A DNA stretch of 64,000 nucleotides from the NCBI GenBank assembly GCA_963798795.1, contig CAWCUZ010000002.1, positions 868,001 through 932,000 of the forward strand. Reading direction: 5' to 3'. The position numbers and the translations under genes were made by a program. Shown here piece by piece: positions 47,895 to 57,666 of this stretch. The notes beneath the pieces were generated by a model. That model saw nothing but the letters and a program-made list of their open reading frames with translations. It ran no database searches and had not been told where the DNA came from. Position 1 is the first letter of the stretch, and each line of letters begins with the position of its first letter. This DNA comes from CAWCUZ01 sp963798795. GTDB taxonomy: Bacteria; Acidobacteriota; Vicinamibacteria; Vicinamibacterales; SCN-69-37.

Positions 47895-48194
47895 ATGACC
47901 GTCAAGTTCACTCCCAACGACAAAGGCATTCCCCCCGGCAAGCTCGCCGACGCCGAGCTGCACTTCTCCGGCGGACCGCTCGACGGCCTGAAGCTGCTCG
48001 GCTTCGCGGTCTGGGAGCGGAAAGGAGGCGGACGCAATGTCACGTTCCCGGCCCGACAGTACTCGGTGAACGGCGAGCGCCGCAGCTTTGCCCTGCTGCG
48101 TCCCATTCTGGATGCCAAGTCCCAGGACCGGGTGCGCGATGCCGTGCTGGAGGCCTACAAGGAACACGAAGCGGCGATGGCCGAAGCGGTCTGA
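47895..48194 (+). CDS. Small protein resembling the SpoVG fold
   Basis: This 99-residue protein starts MTVKFTPNDKGIPPGKLADA after GGAGG at about 47884. The central GLKLLGFAVWERKGGGRNVT, FPARQYSVNGERRSF and the final LRPILDAKSQDRVRDAVLEA follow the strand-strand-helix order of SpoVG, a small RNA/DNA-binding regulator. The match is by pattern only, as identical residues are few. The upstream 195 bases to pgeF hold no other gene. It may be a post-transcriptional regulator. Confidence 0.65.
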   Translation: MTVKFTPNDKGIPPGKLADAELHFSGGPLDGLKLLGFAVWERKGGGRNVTFPARQYSVNGERRSFALLRPILDAKSQDRVRDAVLEAYKEHEAAMAEAV

Positions 48195-48197
48195 CGC

Positions 48198-49992
48198 TCA
48201 CGTTTCGATCGGCAAGGCCGGAGCGGTGGCGGGCCGGCGTTTGGCCGGCAGCGTCCACTCGGCGCGCGCGCTCTTCTCGAGCTCGCTCCGGAAGAACGTC
48301 GTCTTCATGCCGCCATCGATGATGTGCCAGGGCAGGATGGCGTCAGCTGAACGATCGCGGTACAGATAGGCGTCGGCGTCGAGGCCGACGGCGGCGACCG
48401 CCTGCCGCCACTGGCCGCCGTTGCGCTCGGCCTCCTCGATGACATCCGCGACGCGGCGGTCGCCGAGCGACAGCAGGCCCTGGTAGTAGGAGTGGCGCTC
48501 GGATTTGACGTTGAAGAACACGTTGTCGAGGTCGGCCACGAGCGCGCGGACGCGAGCGGCCTTGGCCTCGATCAGGTCGGCGCGGGTCATGGGCGCCCAC
48601 TGGTAGGTCGTGCCCGGCTTGGGCACCAGCGGGTTCACCGAGGCCACGATGCGGCCGATCGTGCCACGCACGCGGCTGTGCGCGACCATCCGGTCGCGGA
48701 TGGCGGCGGTCAGGTCGCGAATGGCGACGAGGTCGTCGTCTGTCTCGGTCGGGAGCCCGATCATGTAGTAGAGCTTCAGGTTCTCGAAGCCGGCGCCGAA
48801 GATGAGCTCGGCGCGGTCGAGGATCTCGTCGTTGGCGATCGTCTTGTTGATCACCCGGCGCAGCCGGTCGGAGCCGGTTTCGGGCGCGATGGTGAGCGTG
48901 CGTTCGCCGCTTCTGCGAAGGAGGTTCACGATGGACGGCGTGAGGTCGTCGAGCCGGAGCGACGCCGGACTGATGCCGTAACCCAGATCGATCAGGCCGC
49001 CGAGCAGCCGCTCGATCTCCGGATGGTCGCACAGCGCGATCGACACGAGACCGACCCGGCGGGCGTGCGGCCGCGCGGCGCGGGCGAGGTCCAGGATACG
49101 GTCCGCCGGAAACGGCCTGACCGGGAGGTAGTTGTAGCCGGCCCAGCAGAACCGGCACAGATTGGCGCATCCGCGCACCACTTCCACGAGCAGGCGGGAG
49201 CCGAACTCGGTGTCGGGGGTGAAGATGGTCGTGACTCGGCGGATCCAGGCCGTCCGTCGCCTTGACGGCGGCTTTGTGAACGACGACGGGCGCCCCGGTG
49301 CCCGGCCGAGGAGTGATGGCGGCCACGCGGCCCGGACCGTCGTAGGCGACGTCGTAGAACGACGGCACGTAGAAGCCGCGCTGCGTGACGAGCCGTCCGA
49401 GCAGGTCGTCGCGGTTCGCGGCGTCGTGCCAGGCGTCGACGAGCGCCGGCACGAGCATCTCGCCCTCGCCGGCGGCAATCACGTCGGCGAACGGCGCCAG
49501 CGGCTCGGGGTTCACGAACGTCACGGCGCCGCCGATGACGACGAGCGGATCGCGCCGGTCGCGATTCACGGCGCGAGGCTCGAGGCCGGCGAGCCGGAGC
49601 ATGGCGACCAGATTCGTGTAGTCCCACTCGAAGGACACCGAAAAGGCGAGCACGTCGAAGTCGCGCACGGGCGTCTGGGATTCGAGCGAGATGAGGGTGG
49701 CAGCCTGGCGCAACCGTCCGGTCTTACGCTCCGACCGTCCGGGCAGGAACACCCGCTCGCACACGACGCGGTCATCGTCGTTCAGCAGCCGGTACACCGT
49801 CTGGAGTCCGAGGTTGGACATCGCGACGAAGTAGGTGTTCGGAAACGCCAGGGCCACGCGCAGCCGGCCGCCGTGCGGCTTGCGGACGACGCCCACCTCG
49901 CGGGCGAGCATCTCGCGCGCGACGGCGTACGGGTCATGGCCCGCGGAGGCGGGCCGCGCCCCAGGCGAAGAACGTCGACTGGACCGGGTCAC
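48198..49992 (-). CDS. B12-binding radical SAM protein (TIGR03960-like), one frameshift
   Basis: The N-terminal part is a B12-binding-like domain (RVALAFPNTYFVAMSNLGLQ, LISLESQTPVRDFDVLAFSV, DPLVVIGGAVTFVNPEPLAP). Near 49240 the frame shifts and resumes VTTIFTPDTEFGSRLLVEVV. The radical SAM motif CANLCRFCWAGYNY (CX3CX2C) follows, then TIAPETGSDRLRRVINKTIA and GLPTETDDDL. The substrate is unknown; relatives often sit near ribosomal-protein or rng genes. A GTG read from 49992 or an ATG from 49911 are possible starts. It ends only three bases after the SpoVG-like gene on the other strand. Confidence 0.85.
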
Positions 49993-50069
49993 GGGATTGG
50001 TATGGTCGTGAACGCGTGCGCTTGCCGGCGGCGCACGCGACGTCACGGATTCTTTCGATTGTATCTGGT

Positions 50070-50099
50070 GTGGGGGGCCCCTCGCCCGGGGCCCCCCAC
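50070..50099. terminator. Strong GC hairpin between ftsZ and the B12 radical SAM gene
   Basis: GTGGGGGGCCCC (50070-50081) and GGGGCCCCCCAC (50088-50099) form a perfect 12-base-pair stem with loop TCGCCC. It lies 166 bases past the ftsZ stop on the minus strand and about 80 bases ahead of the next gene. No T-run follows on either strand, so termination, if any, would not be the classic intrinsic type. Confidence 0.5.
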
Positions 50100-50265
50100 G
50101 TCGCCGTAGTCGGGCATGAAGGTCATGACAGCCTCCGAGGGCGACGACGACGATCAAAGCCAAAAGAGCGGCCCGGCCGCGCATCCCCTTGCGAGGCAAG
50201 GGGCGAGCCATCCGCAGGTTGACGCGGCGCGGACCGGGGCACGGACCGGCGAGAGGTGCGAATAT

Positions 50266-51544
<1,279 letters not shown>

Positions 51545-51561
51545 GGGGTCCTCGCTTCTCA

Positions 51562-52791
51562 TCAGAAAAATTCCTTGAACAGCGTGCGCAGGCGGCCGGT
51601 GAGCCGCCCGAAAGTGCCCGCGCCGATGCGCGGCTCGGTCTGGATGTTCCGGTGGGCGTAGACGACGAGCCCGACCGACGTGGCAAACCCCGGGCTGCTC
51701 ACGTGGTCGGCCAGCCCGCCCACGCCCTCCGGCACCGCGCGCCGCACCGGCAGGTCGAAGATCTGCTCGGCGATTTCGGCCATGCCGTCGAGCAGGGCGG
51801 CGCCGCCGGTGAGGACGATCCCGGAATTGAGCGACTTCTCGTACCCGGCCTTGCGGATCTCGTCCCAGAGCAGGTGGCAGATCTCCTCGGCGCGCGGCTG
51901 GAGGATCTCCGACAGCACGCGCCGCGGCATGGTCCGGGCGCGACGGCCCGCCATGCTGGCGACCTCCATCGTCTCGTCCTCGGGCACGAGCGAGGTGAGG
52001 GCGCAGCCGGAGCGCCGCTTGAGTTTCTCCGCGTCCGGGATCGGCATCCGCAGGCCCACGGCGATGTCGTTGGTGAAATGATCGCCGCCGAGCGCCAGCA
52101 CGCCCGTGTGCCAGAGGCTGCCGCGCTCGAACACGGCGAAATCCGTGGTCCCGCCGCCGATGTCGACGACCGCCACGCCGAGTTCCTTCTCGTCCGGTGT
52201 GAGCACCGACTCGCTCGCCGCGAGCTGCTCGAGCACGGTCTCGGCCACCTCGACGCCCGCGCGGTTCACGCAGGCCACCATGTTCTGCATGGAGGACGAG
52301 CTGCCGGTGACCACGTGGACGTTGACCTCGAGCCGGCTGCCCGTCATCCCGACCGGCACCGCGATCCCGTCCTGGTCGTCGACGACGAAGTCCTGGGGCA
52401 GGACATGGAGGATCTCGCGGCCGCCCGGCAGCGCGACCGCGCGCGCCGCGTCGATGGCGCGCTTGACGTCGTCGCGCGTGATCTCGCGGTTGCGGCCGGC
52501 GACGGCCACGACGCCGCGGCTGTTGAACGCCTTCACGTGCGCGCCCGACAGCGCCAGGTAGACGGTGTCGATCTCCACGCCGGCCGTCAGTTCCGCCTCG
52601 TCGAGCGCCTTCTTGATCGATTCGGCCGCCGAGTCGACGTTGTTGACGACGCCGCGGCGGATCCCGCGCGAGTCGGCCAGGCCGATGCCGATGATGTCCA
52701 GGCTGCCGTCGTCCATCATCTCGCCGACGATCGCGGACACCTTCGAGGTGCCCACATCGAGGCCGACCAGGTAGCGCTCCTTACGTGGCAT
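51562..52791 (-). CDS. ftsA: Cell division protein FtsA
   Basis: FtsA is the actin-like protein that tethers FtsZ to the membrane. The intact 409-residue protein starts MPRKERYLVGLDVGTSKVSA. It has the 1C subdomain around GRNREITRDDVKRAIDAARA and the phosphate block AVVDIGGGTTDFAVFERGSL. The C-terminal amphipathic helix RLTGRLRTLFKEFF mediates membrane binding. It precedes ftsZ by 17 bases and follows ftsQ by 48. Confidence 0.97.
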   Translation of the reverse strand: MPRKERYLVGLDVGTSKVSAIVGEMMDDGSLDIIGIGLADSRGIRRGVVNNVDSAAESIKKALDEAELTAGVEIDTVYLALSGAHVKAFNSRGVVAVAGRNREITRDDVKRAIDAARAVALPGGREILHVLPQDFVVDDQDGIAVPVGMTGSRLEVNVHVVTGSSSSMQNMVACVNRAGVEVAETVLEQLAASESVLTPDEKELGVAVVDIGGGTTDFAVFERGSLWHTGVLALGGDHFTNDIAVGLRMPIPDAEKLKRRSGCALTSLVPEDETMEVASMAGRRARTMPRRVLSEILQPRAEEICHLLWDEIRKAGYEKSLNSGIVLTGGAALLDGMAEIAEQIFDLPVRRAVPEGVGGLADHVSSPGFATSVGLVVYAHRNIQTEPRIGAGTFGRLTGRLRTLFKEFF

Positions 52792-52839
52792 CGTGCTCCT
52801 CTCCGGCGGGAGCGTTCACGCCCGCCGCTCTCCGCCCCG

Positions 52840-53718
52840 TCACTGCCGACCCGCGACCAGCGTCGCCGCCCGCCCGCGTGGCTTGGCGAAGATCCGATGA
52901 TCGAACCGCAGGTCGACGTAGTCGATGTCCTTCAACTGCTCGCGCAGGGCCGGCGCGATCTCCAGGTACAACCGCAGCCGGCCGACGAACTGATCCTCGC
53001 CGACGTGCAGCCACGCGCCGTCGCCGGCGAGCAGCACGGCGGCGTCGTGCGGGTCGGACGCATCGATCTGCGAGACCCGGCGTGCGAGCGCCGGGTCGTC
53101 CGCCAGCCCGTCGAGCAGGCGCATCGTCAGCGCCGTCCGGGCGGGGTCGGCGGTCGCCGCCCCGGAGGACGCCGCCAGCAGACCGTCCACGATCGGGAGG
53201 TCGTAGGCGCCGTACTCCGGTCCGTACTCGTCGATGACGACGCCGTCGCGGTCGATCAGGTACACCTCGCGGCCGAGCCGCGCGAGGGCCGCCGGCACGC
53301 GCTCGACCATCCGGACCTCCACCGTCGACGGCAGCACGCGCCAGAGGGTGACGTCCGCAACCCACGGCGACCCGAGCAGGCGCTCGCGGTAGCGGGTGAA
53401 GTCGACGAGCAGAATGCTCTGGCCGCGCATGCCCTCCAGCAGCGTGTCCACCTCGGCGCTCGAGAGCCGCTCGTTGCCGCGCACGACGATGTGCGCCACG
53501 GTGAACAGCGGAGACCGGACGACCAGCCGCGCCAGCCACACGCCGGCGGCGGCGACGGCCGCGGCGACCACGAGCCACCGCGACGTCCGGACGAGCCTGA
53601 CCCCGATCCGCCGGCGCCGGGAGGGGCGCACGTCCGGTCGCCGGAATCGCTTGTCGGACGGCACGGCAATCCCGGCCGCCGCCCGCCCGCCGCCCGCCAG
53701 ACCCGCGGCGCGCCTCAT
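52840..53718 (-). CDS. ftsQ: Cell division protein FtsQ
   Basis: FtsQ is a bitopic membrane protein of the divisome core. The 292-residue protein has a basic cytoplasmic N-terminus (KRFRRPDVRPSRRRRIGVRL) and one membrane helix (WLVVAAAVAAAGVWLARLVV, about 48-67). The POTRA domain is LFTVAHIVVRGNERLSSAEV, and the FtsQ beta domain holds WVADVTLWRVLPSTVEVRMV. The start overlaps the murC stop by four bases (ATGA). The usual murB and ddl genes between murC and ftsQ are absent. Confidence 0.92.
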   Translation of the reverse strand: MRRAAGLAGGGRAAAGIAVPSDKRFRRPDVRPSRRRRIGVRLVRTSRWLVVAAAVAAAGVWLARLVVRSPLFTVAHIVVRGNERLSSAEVDTLLEGMRGQSILLVDFTRYRERLLGSPWVADVTLWRVLPSTVEVRMVERVPAALARLGREVYLIDRDGVVIDEYGPEYGAYDLPIVDGLLAASSGAATADPARTALTMRLLDGLADDPALARRVSQIDASDPHDAAVLLAGDGAWLHVGEDQFVGRLRLYLEIAPALREQLKDIDYVDLRFDHRIFAKPRGRAATLVAGRQ

Positions 53719-55166
53719 CGCCGAGCCTCCTTGCCGCCGAGGGCGGCCAGCACGCGGTCCGCCACCCCACCAATGGATCCGGCGCCGAGCGTGATCACGA
53801 GATCGCCCGGCCGGACCAGGCGAACGAGCGCGGCCGGCACATCATCCAGCGACGGCACGACGTGCAGCTCCGGCACCGAGCGGCGGATCGACGCGGCGAG
53901 CTCGGTCAGGGTGGCGCCGGGAATGGGCGCCTCGCCGGCCGGATAGACATCGGTCAGCACCACGAGATCGGCGGCGGCGAGCGCCGGCCCGAACGCGTCG
54001 AGCAGATCGCGGGTGCGCGTATACCGGTGCGGCTGGAACGCCACGACGAGCCGCGCGGGCCGCCCGTCGCGCGCCGCCGCCAGCACCGCCGTGATTTCCG
54101 CCGGGTGGTGGCCGTAGTCGTCGATCACGGTCACGCCGGCCGCTGCGCCCTTGTGCTGATAGCGACGCTCCGCGCCCTGGAACTCCGCGAGCGCCGCGCC
54201 GATCCGCGCGAACGGCACGCCGAGCTCCAGTCCGACGGCGACGGCAGCGAGCGCGTTCTGCAGGTTGTGCCGTCCGGGCACGGCCAGCTCGAGCGCACCC
54301 GATCCCGAACCGCCCGGCACACCGCGCAGGTGGAAGTCCACCTGGCACCGGCTGCGGCGGCCGTCGCTCTCCGGCGCGCGGCCGCGCACGTCGGCGTCGT
54401 CACGGAATCCGTAGCCGATCGTGCGCCGGCGCAGCCGCGGCAGGAGCTGCGCCACGGCAGGATCGTCCACGCAGGCGATTACCGCGCCATGGAACGGCAC
54501 GCGTTCGGCAAAGGCCGCGAAGGCGCCGACGATGTCGTCGAAGCTGCCGTAGGCGTCCATGTGTTCGCGATCGATATTCGTCATCACCGCAATCGTGGGC
54601 GACAGCGTCAGGAACGACCGGTCGCTCTCGTCCGCTTCCGCCACCATGTACTCGCCGCGGCCAAGCCGCGCGTTGCTGCCGAACGCGCTCAGCCGCCCGC
54701 CGATGACGGCCGTGGGGTCGAGCCCCGCGCGCTCCAGCACCCAGGCCACCATCGAAGTCGTCGTCGTCTTGCCGTGTGCGCCGGCCACGGCGATGCCGAA
54801 CCGGAGCCGCATCAGCTCCGCGAGCATCTCGGCCCGGGGGATCACGGGGATGTGCCGCGCGCGCGCGGCCGCCACCTCGAGGTTCCCTTCGGCAATCGCG
54901 GACGAAATCACCACGACGTCGGCCTCCTTCACATTCGACGCGTCGTGGCCGACGGCCACCTCCACGCCGAGCGTCTGCAGCCGGTCGGTCAGTTCCGACC
55001 GCTTCACGTCCGACCCCGACACGCGATAGCCGAGGTTGGCCAGCAGCTCTGCGATGCCGCTCATCCCGATGCCGCCAATCCCGACGAAGTGCACGTGCCG
55101 CGTGCGTCCCAGCCCTCCCGACGCGCGGCCGCCCGCGCCCGGAGGCACGGTCGGCGCGGCGCTCAC
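53715..55166 (-). CDS. murC: UDP-N-acetylmuramate-L-alanine ligase
   Basis: MurC adds L-alanine to UDP-MurNAc in peptidoglycan synthesis. The 483-residue protein has an N-terminal Rossmann domain (HVHFVGIGGIGMSGIAELLA), the ATP loop AVAGAHGKTTTTSMVAWVL, the central ligase block EADESDRSFLTLSP and the C-terminal VIDDYGHHPAEITAVL. The start overlaps the murG stop by four bases. The frame is intact. Confidence 0.97.
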   Translation of the reverse strand: MSAAPTVPPGAGGRASGGLGRTRHVHFVGIGGIGMSGIAELLANLGYRVSGSDVKRSELTDRLQTLGVEVAVGHDASNVKEADVVVISSAIAEGNLEVAAARARHIPVIPRAEMLAELMRLRFGIAVAGAHGKTTTTSMVAWVLERAGLDPTAVIGGRLSAFGSNARLGRGEYMVAEADESDRSFLTLSPTIAVMTNIDREHMDAYGSFDDIVGAFAAFAERVPFHGAVIACVDDPAVAQLLPRLRRRTIGYGFRDDADVRGRAPESDGRRSRCQVDFHLRGVPGGSGSGALELAVPGRHNLQNALAAVAVGLELGVPFARIGAALAEFQGAERRYQHKGAAAGVTVIDDYGHHPAEITAVLAAARDGRPARLVVAFQPHRYTRTRDLLDAFGPALAAADLVVLTDVYPAGEAPIPGATLTELAASIRRSVPELHVVPSLDDVPAALVRLVRPGDLVITLGAGSIGGVADRVLAALGGKEARR

Positions 55167-56305
55167 TGGCCCGCTCCGACCAGCAGGACGAGCCGATCGA
55201 CGATGCGCGCGGCGGCGTCGGGGCGGGCGAACCGCCGGATCGCCTGTCCCATCGCTTCGCGCCGCGCCGGATCGGCCAGCAGCGCGTCGACCGCCTCCGC
55301 CAGCCGCGGTCCGGTCAGCTCACGCTCGTCAATGACCAGCGCCGCACCCGCCTCGGCCAGGACGGTCGCGTTCGCGCGCTGATGGTCGTCGGCCGCAAAA
55401 GAGAACGGCACGAGGATCGGCGGCCGGCCCGCGGCGGCCAGTTCGGCCAGCGTGGTGGCGCCGGCACGTCCGACGACCACGTCGGCCGCCCTCATTTCGT
55501 CGGCCATGGCGTCCAGGTACGGTTCGGCCCGCGCCGGTACGTCCAGCCGTTCGTATTCTTCGCGGGCCCACCCGATGTCGCGTTCCCCCGTCTGGTGCAC
55601 CAGCTCCATGCCCGGACGCCGCCGGACCAGCTCGGCCGCCGCCGCCACCATGGCCACGTTGATTGCGTGCGCGCCCTGGGAGCCGCCAAGCGTCAGAACC
55701 CGGAGTTCACGCGAGCCCTCCGCACGCGCGAGCGGCGTGTCGCCGGCCAGAAACTCCGGCCGGACCGGATTGCCCGAGACAAAGGCCTTGCCGCGGAAGA
55801 ACGGCCGCGCCTCGGCGTAGGTCACGGCGGCCGCGCGAATCCAGCGTGCCAGCAGCCGGTTGGTCAGCCCGGGCTTCGCGTTCTGCTCGAGCACCATCGT
55901 CGGCACGCCGCGCAACGCGGCGACGAGCACGACCGGACCGGAACTGTAGCCGCCGACGCCCACGACAACGTGCGGCCGGCGGCGACTGATCACCCGCCAC
56001 GCGTCGCCAAAGCTCAACGGCAGGACGAATGCCCCGCGCAGCCGGGAGCCGAGCGACTTGCCCTTCAAGCCGCGGCTTCGGATCGTGTCGAGCGACCAGC
56101 CTTCGTGCGGCAGCACGCGCGCTTCGATACCGTGCGCCGTGCCCGCGAATGTCACCTGCGCGCCGGGGTACCGGCGCCGCAGCTCCCTGGCCACGGCCAG
56201 GCCCGGATAGAGATGTCCGCCCGTCCCGCCGCCCGCGATCACCACGCGGGGCGGCCGCGGCAGACGGCGTTCCGAAACGGCGCGCTCGGGAGCCTCGGTC
56301 GTCAA
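55163..56305 (-). CDS. murG: UDP-GlcNAc transferase MurG (lipid II synthase)
   Basis: MurG transfers GlcNAc to lipid I at the inner face of the membrane. The 380-residue protein has the acceptor loop IAGGGTGGHLYPGLAVAREL, the second glycine loop VGVGGYSSGPVVLVA, TLGGSQGAHAINV and the donor block RAGATTLAELAAAGRPPILV. The start is the ATG read from 56305, giving a 19-residue non-conserved lead. It follows ftsW by five bases and overlaps murC. Confidence 0.97.
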   Translation of the reverse strand: MTTEAPERAVSERRLPRPPRVVIAGGGTGGHLYPGLAVARELRRRYPGAQVTFAGTAHGIEARVLPHEGWSLDTIRSRGLKGKSLGSRLRGAFVLPLSFGDAWRVISRRRPHVVVGVGGYSSGPVVLVAALRGVPTMVLEQNAKPGLTNRLLARWIRAAAVTYAEARPFFRGKAFVSGNPVRPEFLAGDTPLARAEGSRELRVLTLGGSQGAHAINVAMVAAAAELVRRRPGMELVHQTGERDIGWAREEYERLDVPARAEPYLDAMADEMRAADVVVGRAGATTLAELAAAGRPPILVPFSFAADDHQRANATVLAEAGAALVIDERELTGPRLAEAVDALLADPARREAMGQAIRRFARPDAAARIVDRLVLLVGAGQ

Positions 56306-56310
56306 TCACG

Positions 56311-57438
56311 TCACCCCTGCCCCTCGACCAGTGTCATGGCGGTGGGCGAGGCGCGCTGCGAGATGTTCAACAGAATGCCCATGGCCACCAGGTTGATGAG
56401 CAGCGAGGAGCCGCCGTTGCTCACGAGCGGCAGCGGAATCCCCTTGTTCGGCACCAGGCCGGTGACGACGCTGATATTGATGAGCGCCTGGACGCCAATC
56501 ATGGCCGTGAGGCCGACGGCCAGCAGGGAACCGAAGCGATCCGGCGCCACGAGCGAGGCGCGGAGTCCGCGCCAGGCAATCACCGCGAAGCACAGCAGGA
56601 CGAGCGTGGTGCCGATCAGCCCCAGCTCCTCGGCGATCACGGCGTAGATGAAGTCGTTGTGCGGCTCGGGCAGGTAGTACAGCTTCTGGACGCCGGCCAT
56701 CAGCCCCTTGCCCAGCGCACCGCCCGATCCGATCGCGATGAGCGACTGGTTGATCTGGTAGCCGGCGCCGAGCGGGTCGCGCGAGGGATCGAGGAACGTC
56801 AACACGCGTCGCATCCGGTAGTCGGAGGTGAAGATGAGCACGGCGGCCGCCGGGATCACGAGCAGGACCGATCCGATGACGTAGCGGTAGCTGAGGCCGG
56901 CCGCGAACAGCACGGCCCCCACGACGACGGCGACCATGGTGGCCGTGCCGAAATCCGGTTCCAGGACGATGAGCCCGCCGAGCGTCACCGTGACGACCCC
57001 GATGGGCAGCAGCGTCGTCTGGAAGTCGTTCACCCGCTGCATGTGGCGATCGAGCAGCGCCGCCGCGAAGAAGATGGCCGCGAGTTTGGCGAGCTCCGAG
57101 GGCTGGAGCGAGATGCCGGGCAGCGTGATCCACCGCTGCGCGCTGTTCTTCGAGTGGAACAGGAACACCGCGAGCAGGGCCAGGACGACGACGCCGAGGA
57201 GCGACCAGATGATGGCCGGACGTCGGTAGACGTGGTAATCGACGCGCATCGTCACGCGGAGCAGCCCGAAGCCGATGGCGGCCCACGCGAGTTGCTTGAC
57301 CAGGAACCAGTACGACGGAAGGTGGTAGCGGTCCTGGGCCTGGACCGCGGAGGCGCTGTACACCATCACCACGCTGGCGCTCACGAGGAGGAGCGTGGCG
57401 ATGAACAGCAGCTTGTCGGACTTCAGCGTGCGCGCCAT
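56311..57438 (-). CDS. ftsW: SEDS family peptidoglycan glycosyltransferase FtsW
   Basis: FtsW polymerises lipid II at the septum with FtsI. The 375-residue protein starts MARTLKSDKLLFIATLLLVS (an ATG three codons upstream is less likely). It has about ten membrane helices. Conserved parts are RWITLPGISLQPSELAKLA, LEPDFGTATM, NDFIYAVIAEELGLIG and IPLPLVSNGGSSLL. The gene is intact. A large nested hairpin lies upstream between it and murD. Confidence 0.96.
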   Translation of the reverse strand: MARTLKSDKLLFIATLLLVSASVVMVYSASAVQAQDRYHLPSYWFLVKQLAWAAIGFGLLRVTMRVDYHVYRRPAIIWSLLGVVVLALLAVFLFHSKNSAQRWITLPGISLQPSELAKLAAIFFAAALLDRHMQRVNDFQTTLLPIGVVTVTLGGLIVLEPDFGTATMVAVVVGAVLFAAGLSYRYVIGSVLLVIPAAAVLIFTSDYRMRRVLTFLDPSRDPLGAGYQINQSLIAIGSGGALGKGLMAGVQKLYYLPEPHNDFIYAVIAEELGLIGTTLVLLCFAVIAWRGLRASLVAPDRFGSLLAVGLTAMIGVQALINISVVTGLVPNKGIPLPLVSNGGSSLLINLVAMGILLNISQRASPTAMTLVEGQG

Positions 57439-57560
57439 ACTGTGCAACTCTGCGGCGGTCGTCGCGCGGCGCTAAAGCCGCGGCGGGCCGTTACCGAAAC
57501 CAGAGAGGCGCGGCTCGCGACCGGCGCGGCACTCGCGCCCGGCCGGCCCGGCGAGCGGTC

Positions 57561-57666
57561 GGCAGTCATCAGCCGGACGTGGATGAGGACACCAGCCTCA
57601 CAGGCCGGGGCGGCCTGTGTTCCCAGCGGCCAGCTCCTCATCGCCGAGTCCGATCTGATGACTGCC
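57561..57666. repeat. Nested imperfect hairpin spanning the murD stop codon
   Basis: The outer arms GGCAGTCATCAG (57561-57572) and CTGATGACTGCC (57655-57666) are perfect complements. Inside them GGATGAGGA (57581-57589) pairs with TCCTCATC (57635-57642). An apical stem CACAGGCC (57599-57606) pairs with GGCCTGTG (57612-57619) around the loop GGGGC. The structure covers the murD stop at 57638-57640 and ends 123 bases before the ftsW start. It could influence readthrough or mRNA stability in the dcw operon, or be another intergenic mobile hairpin. Confidence 0.7.
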
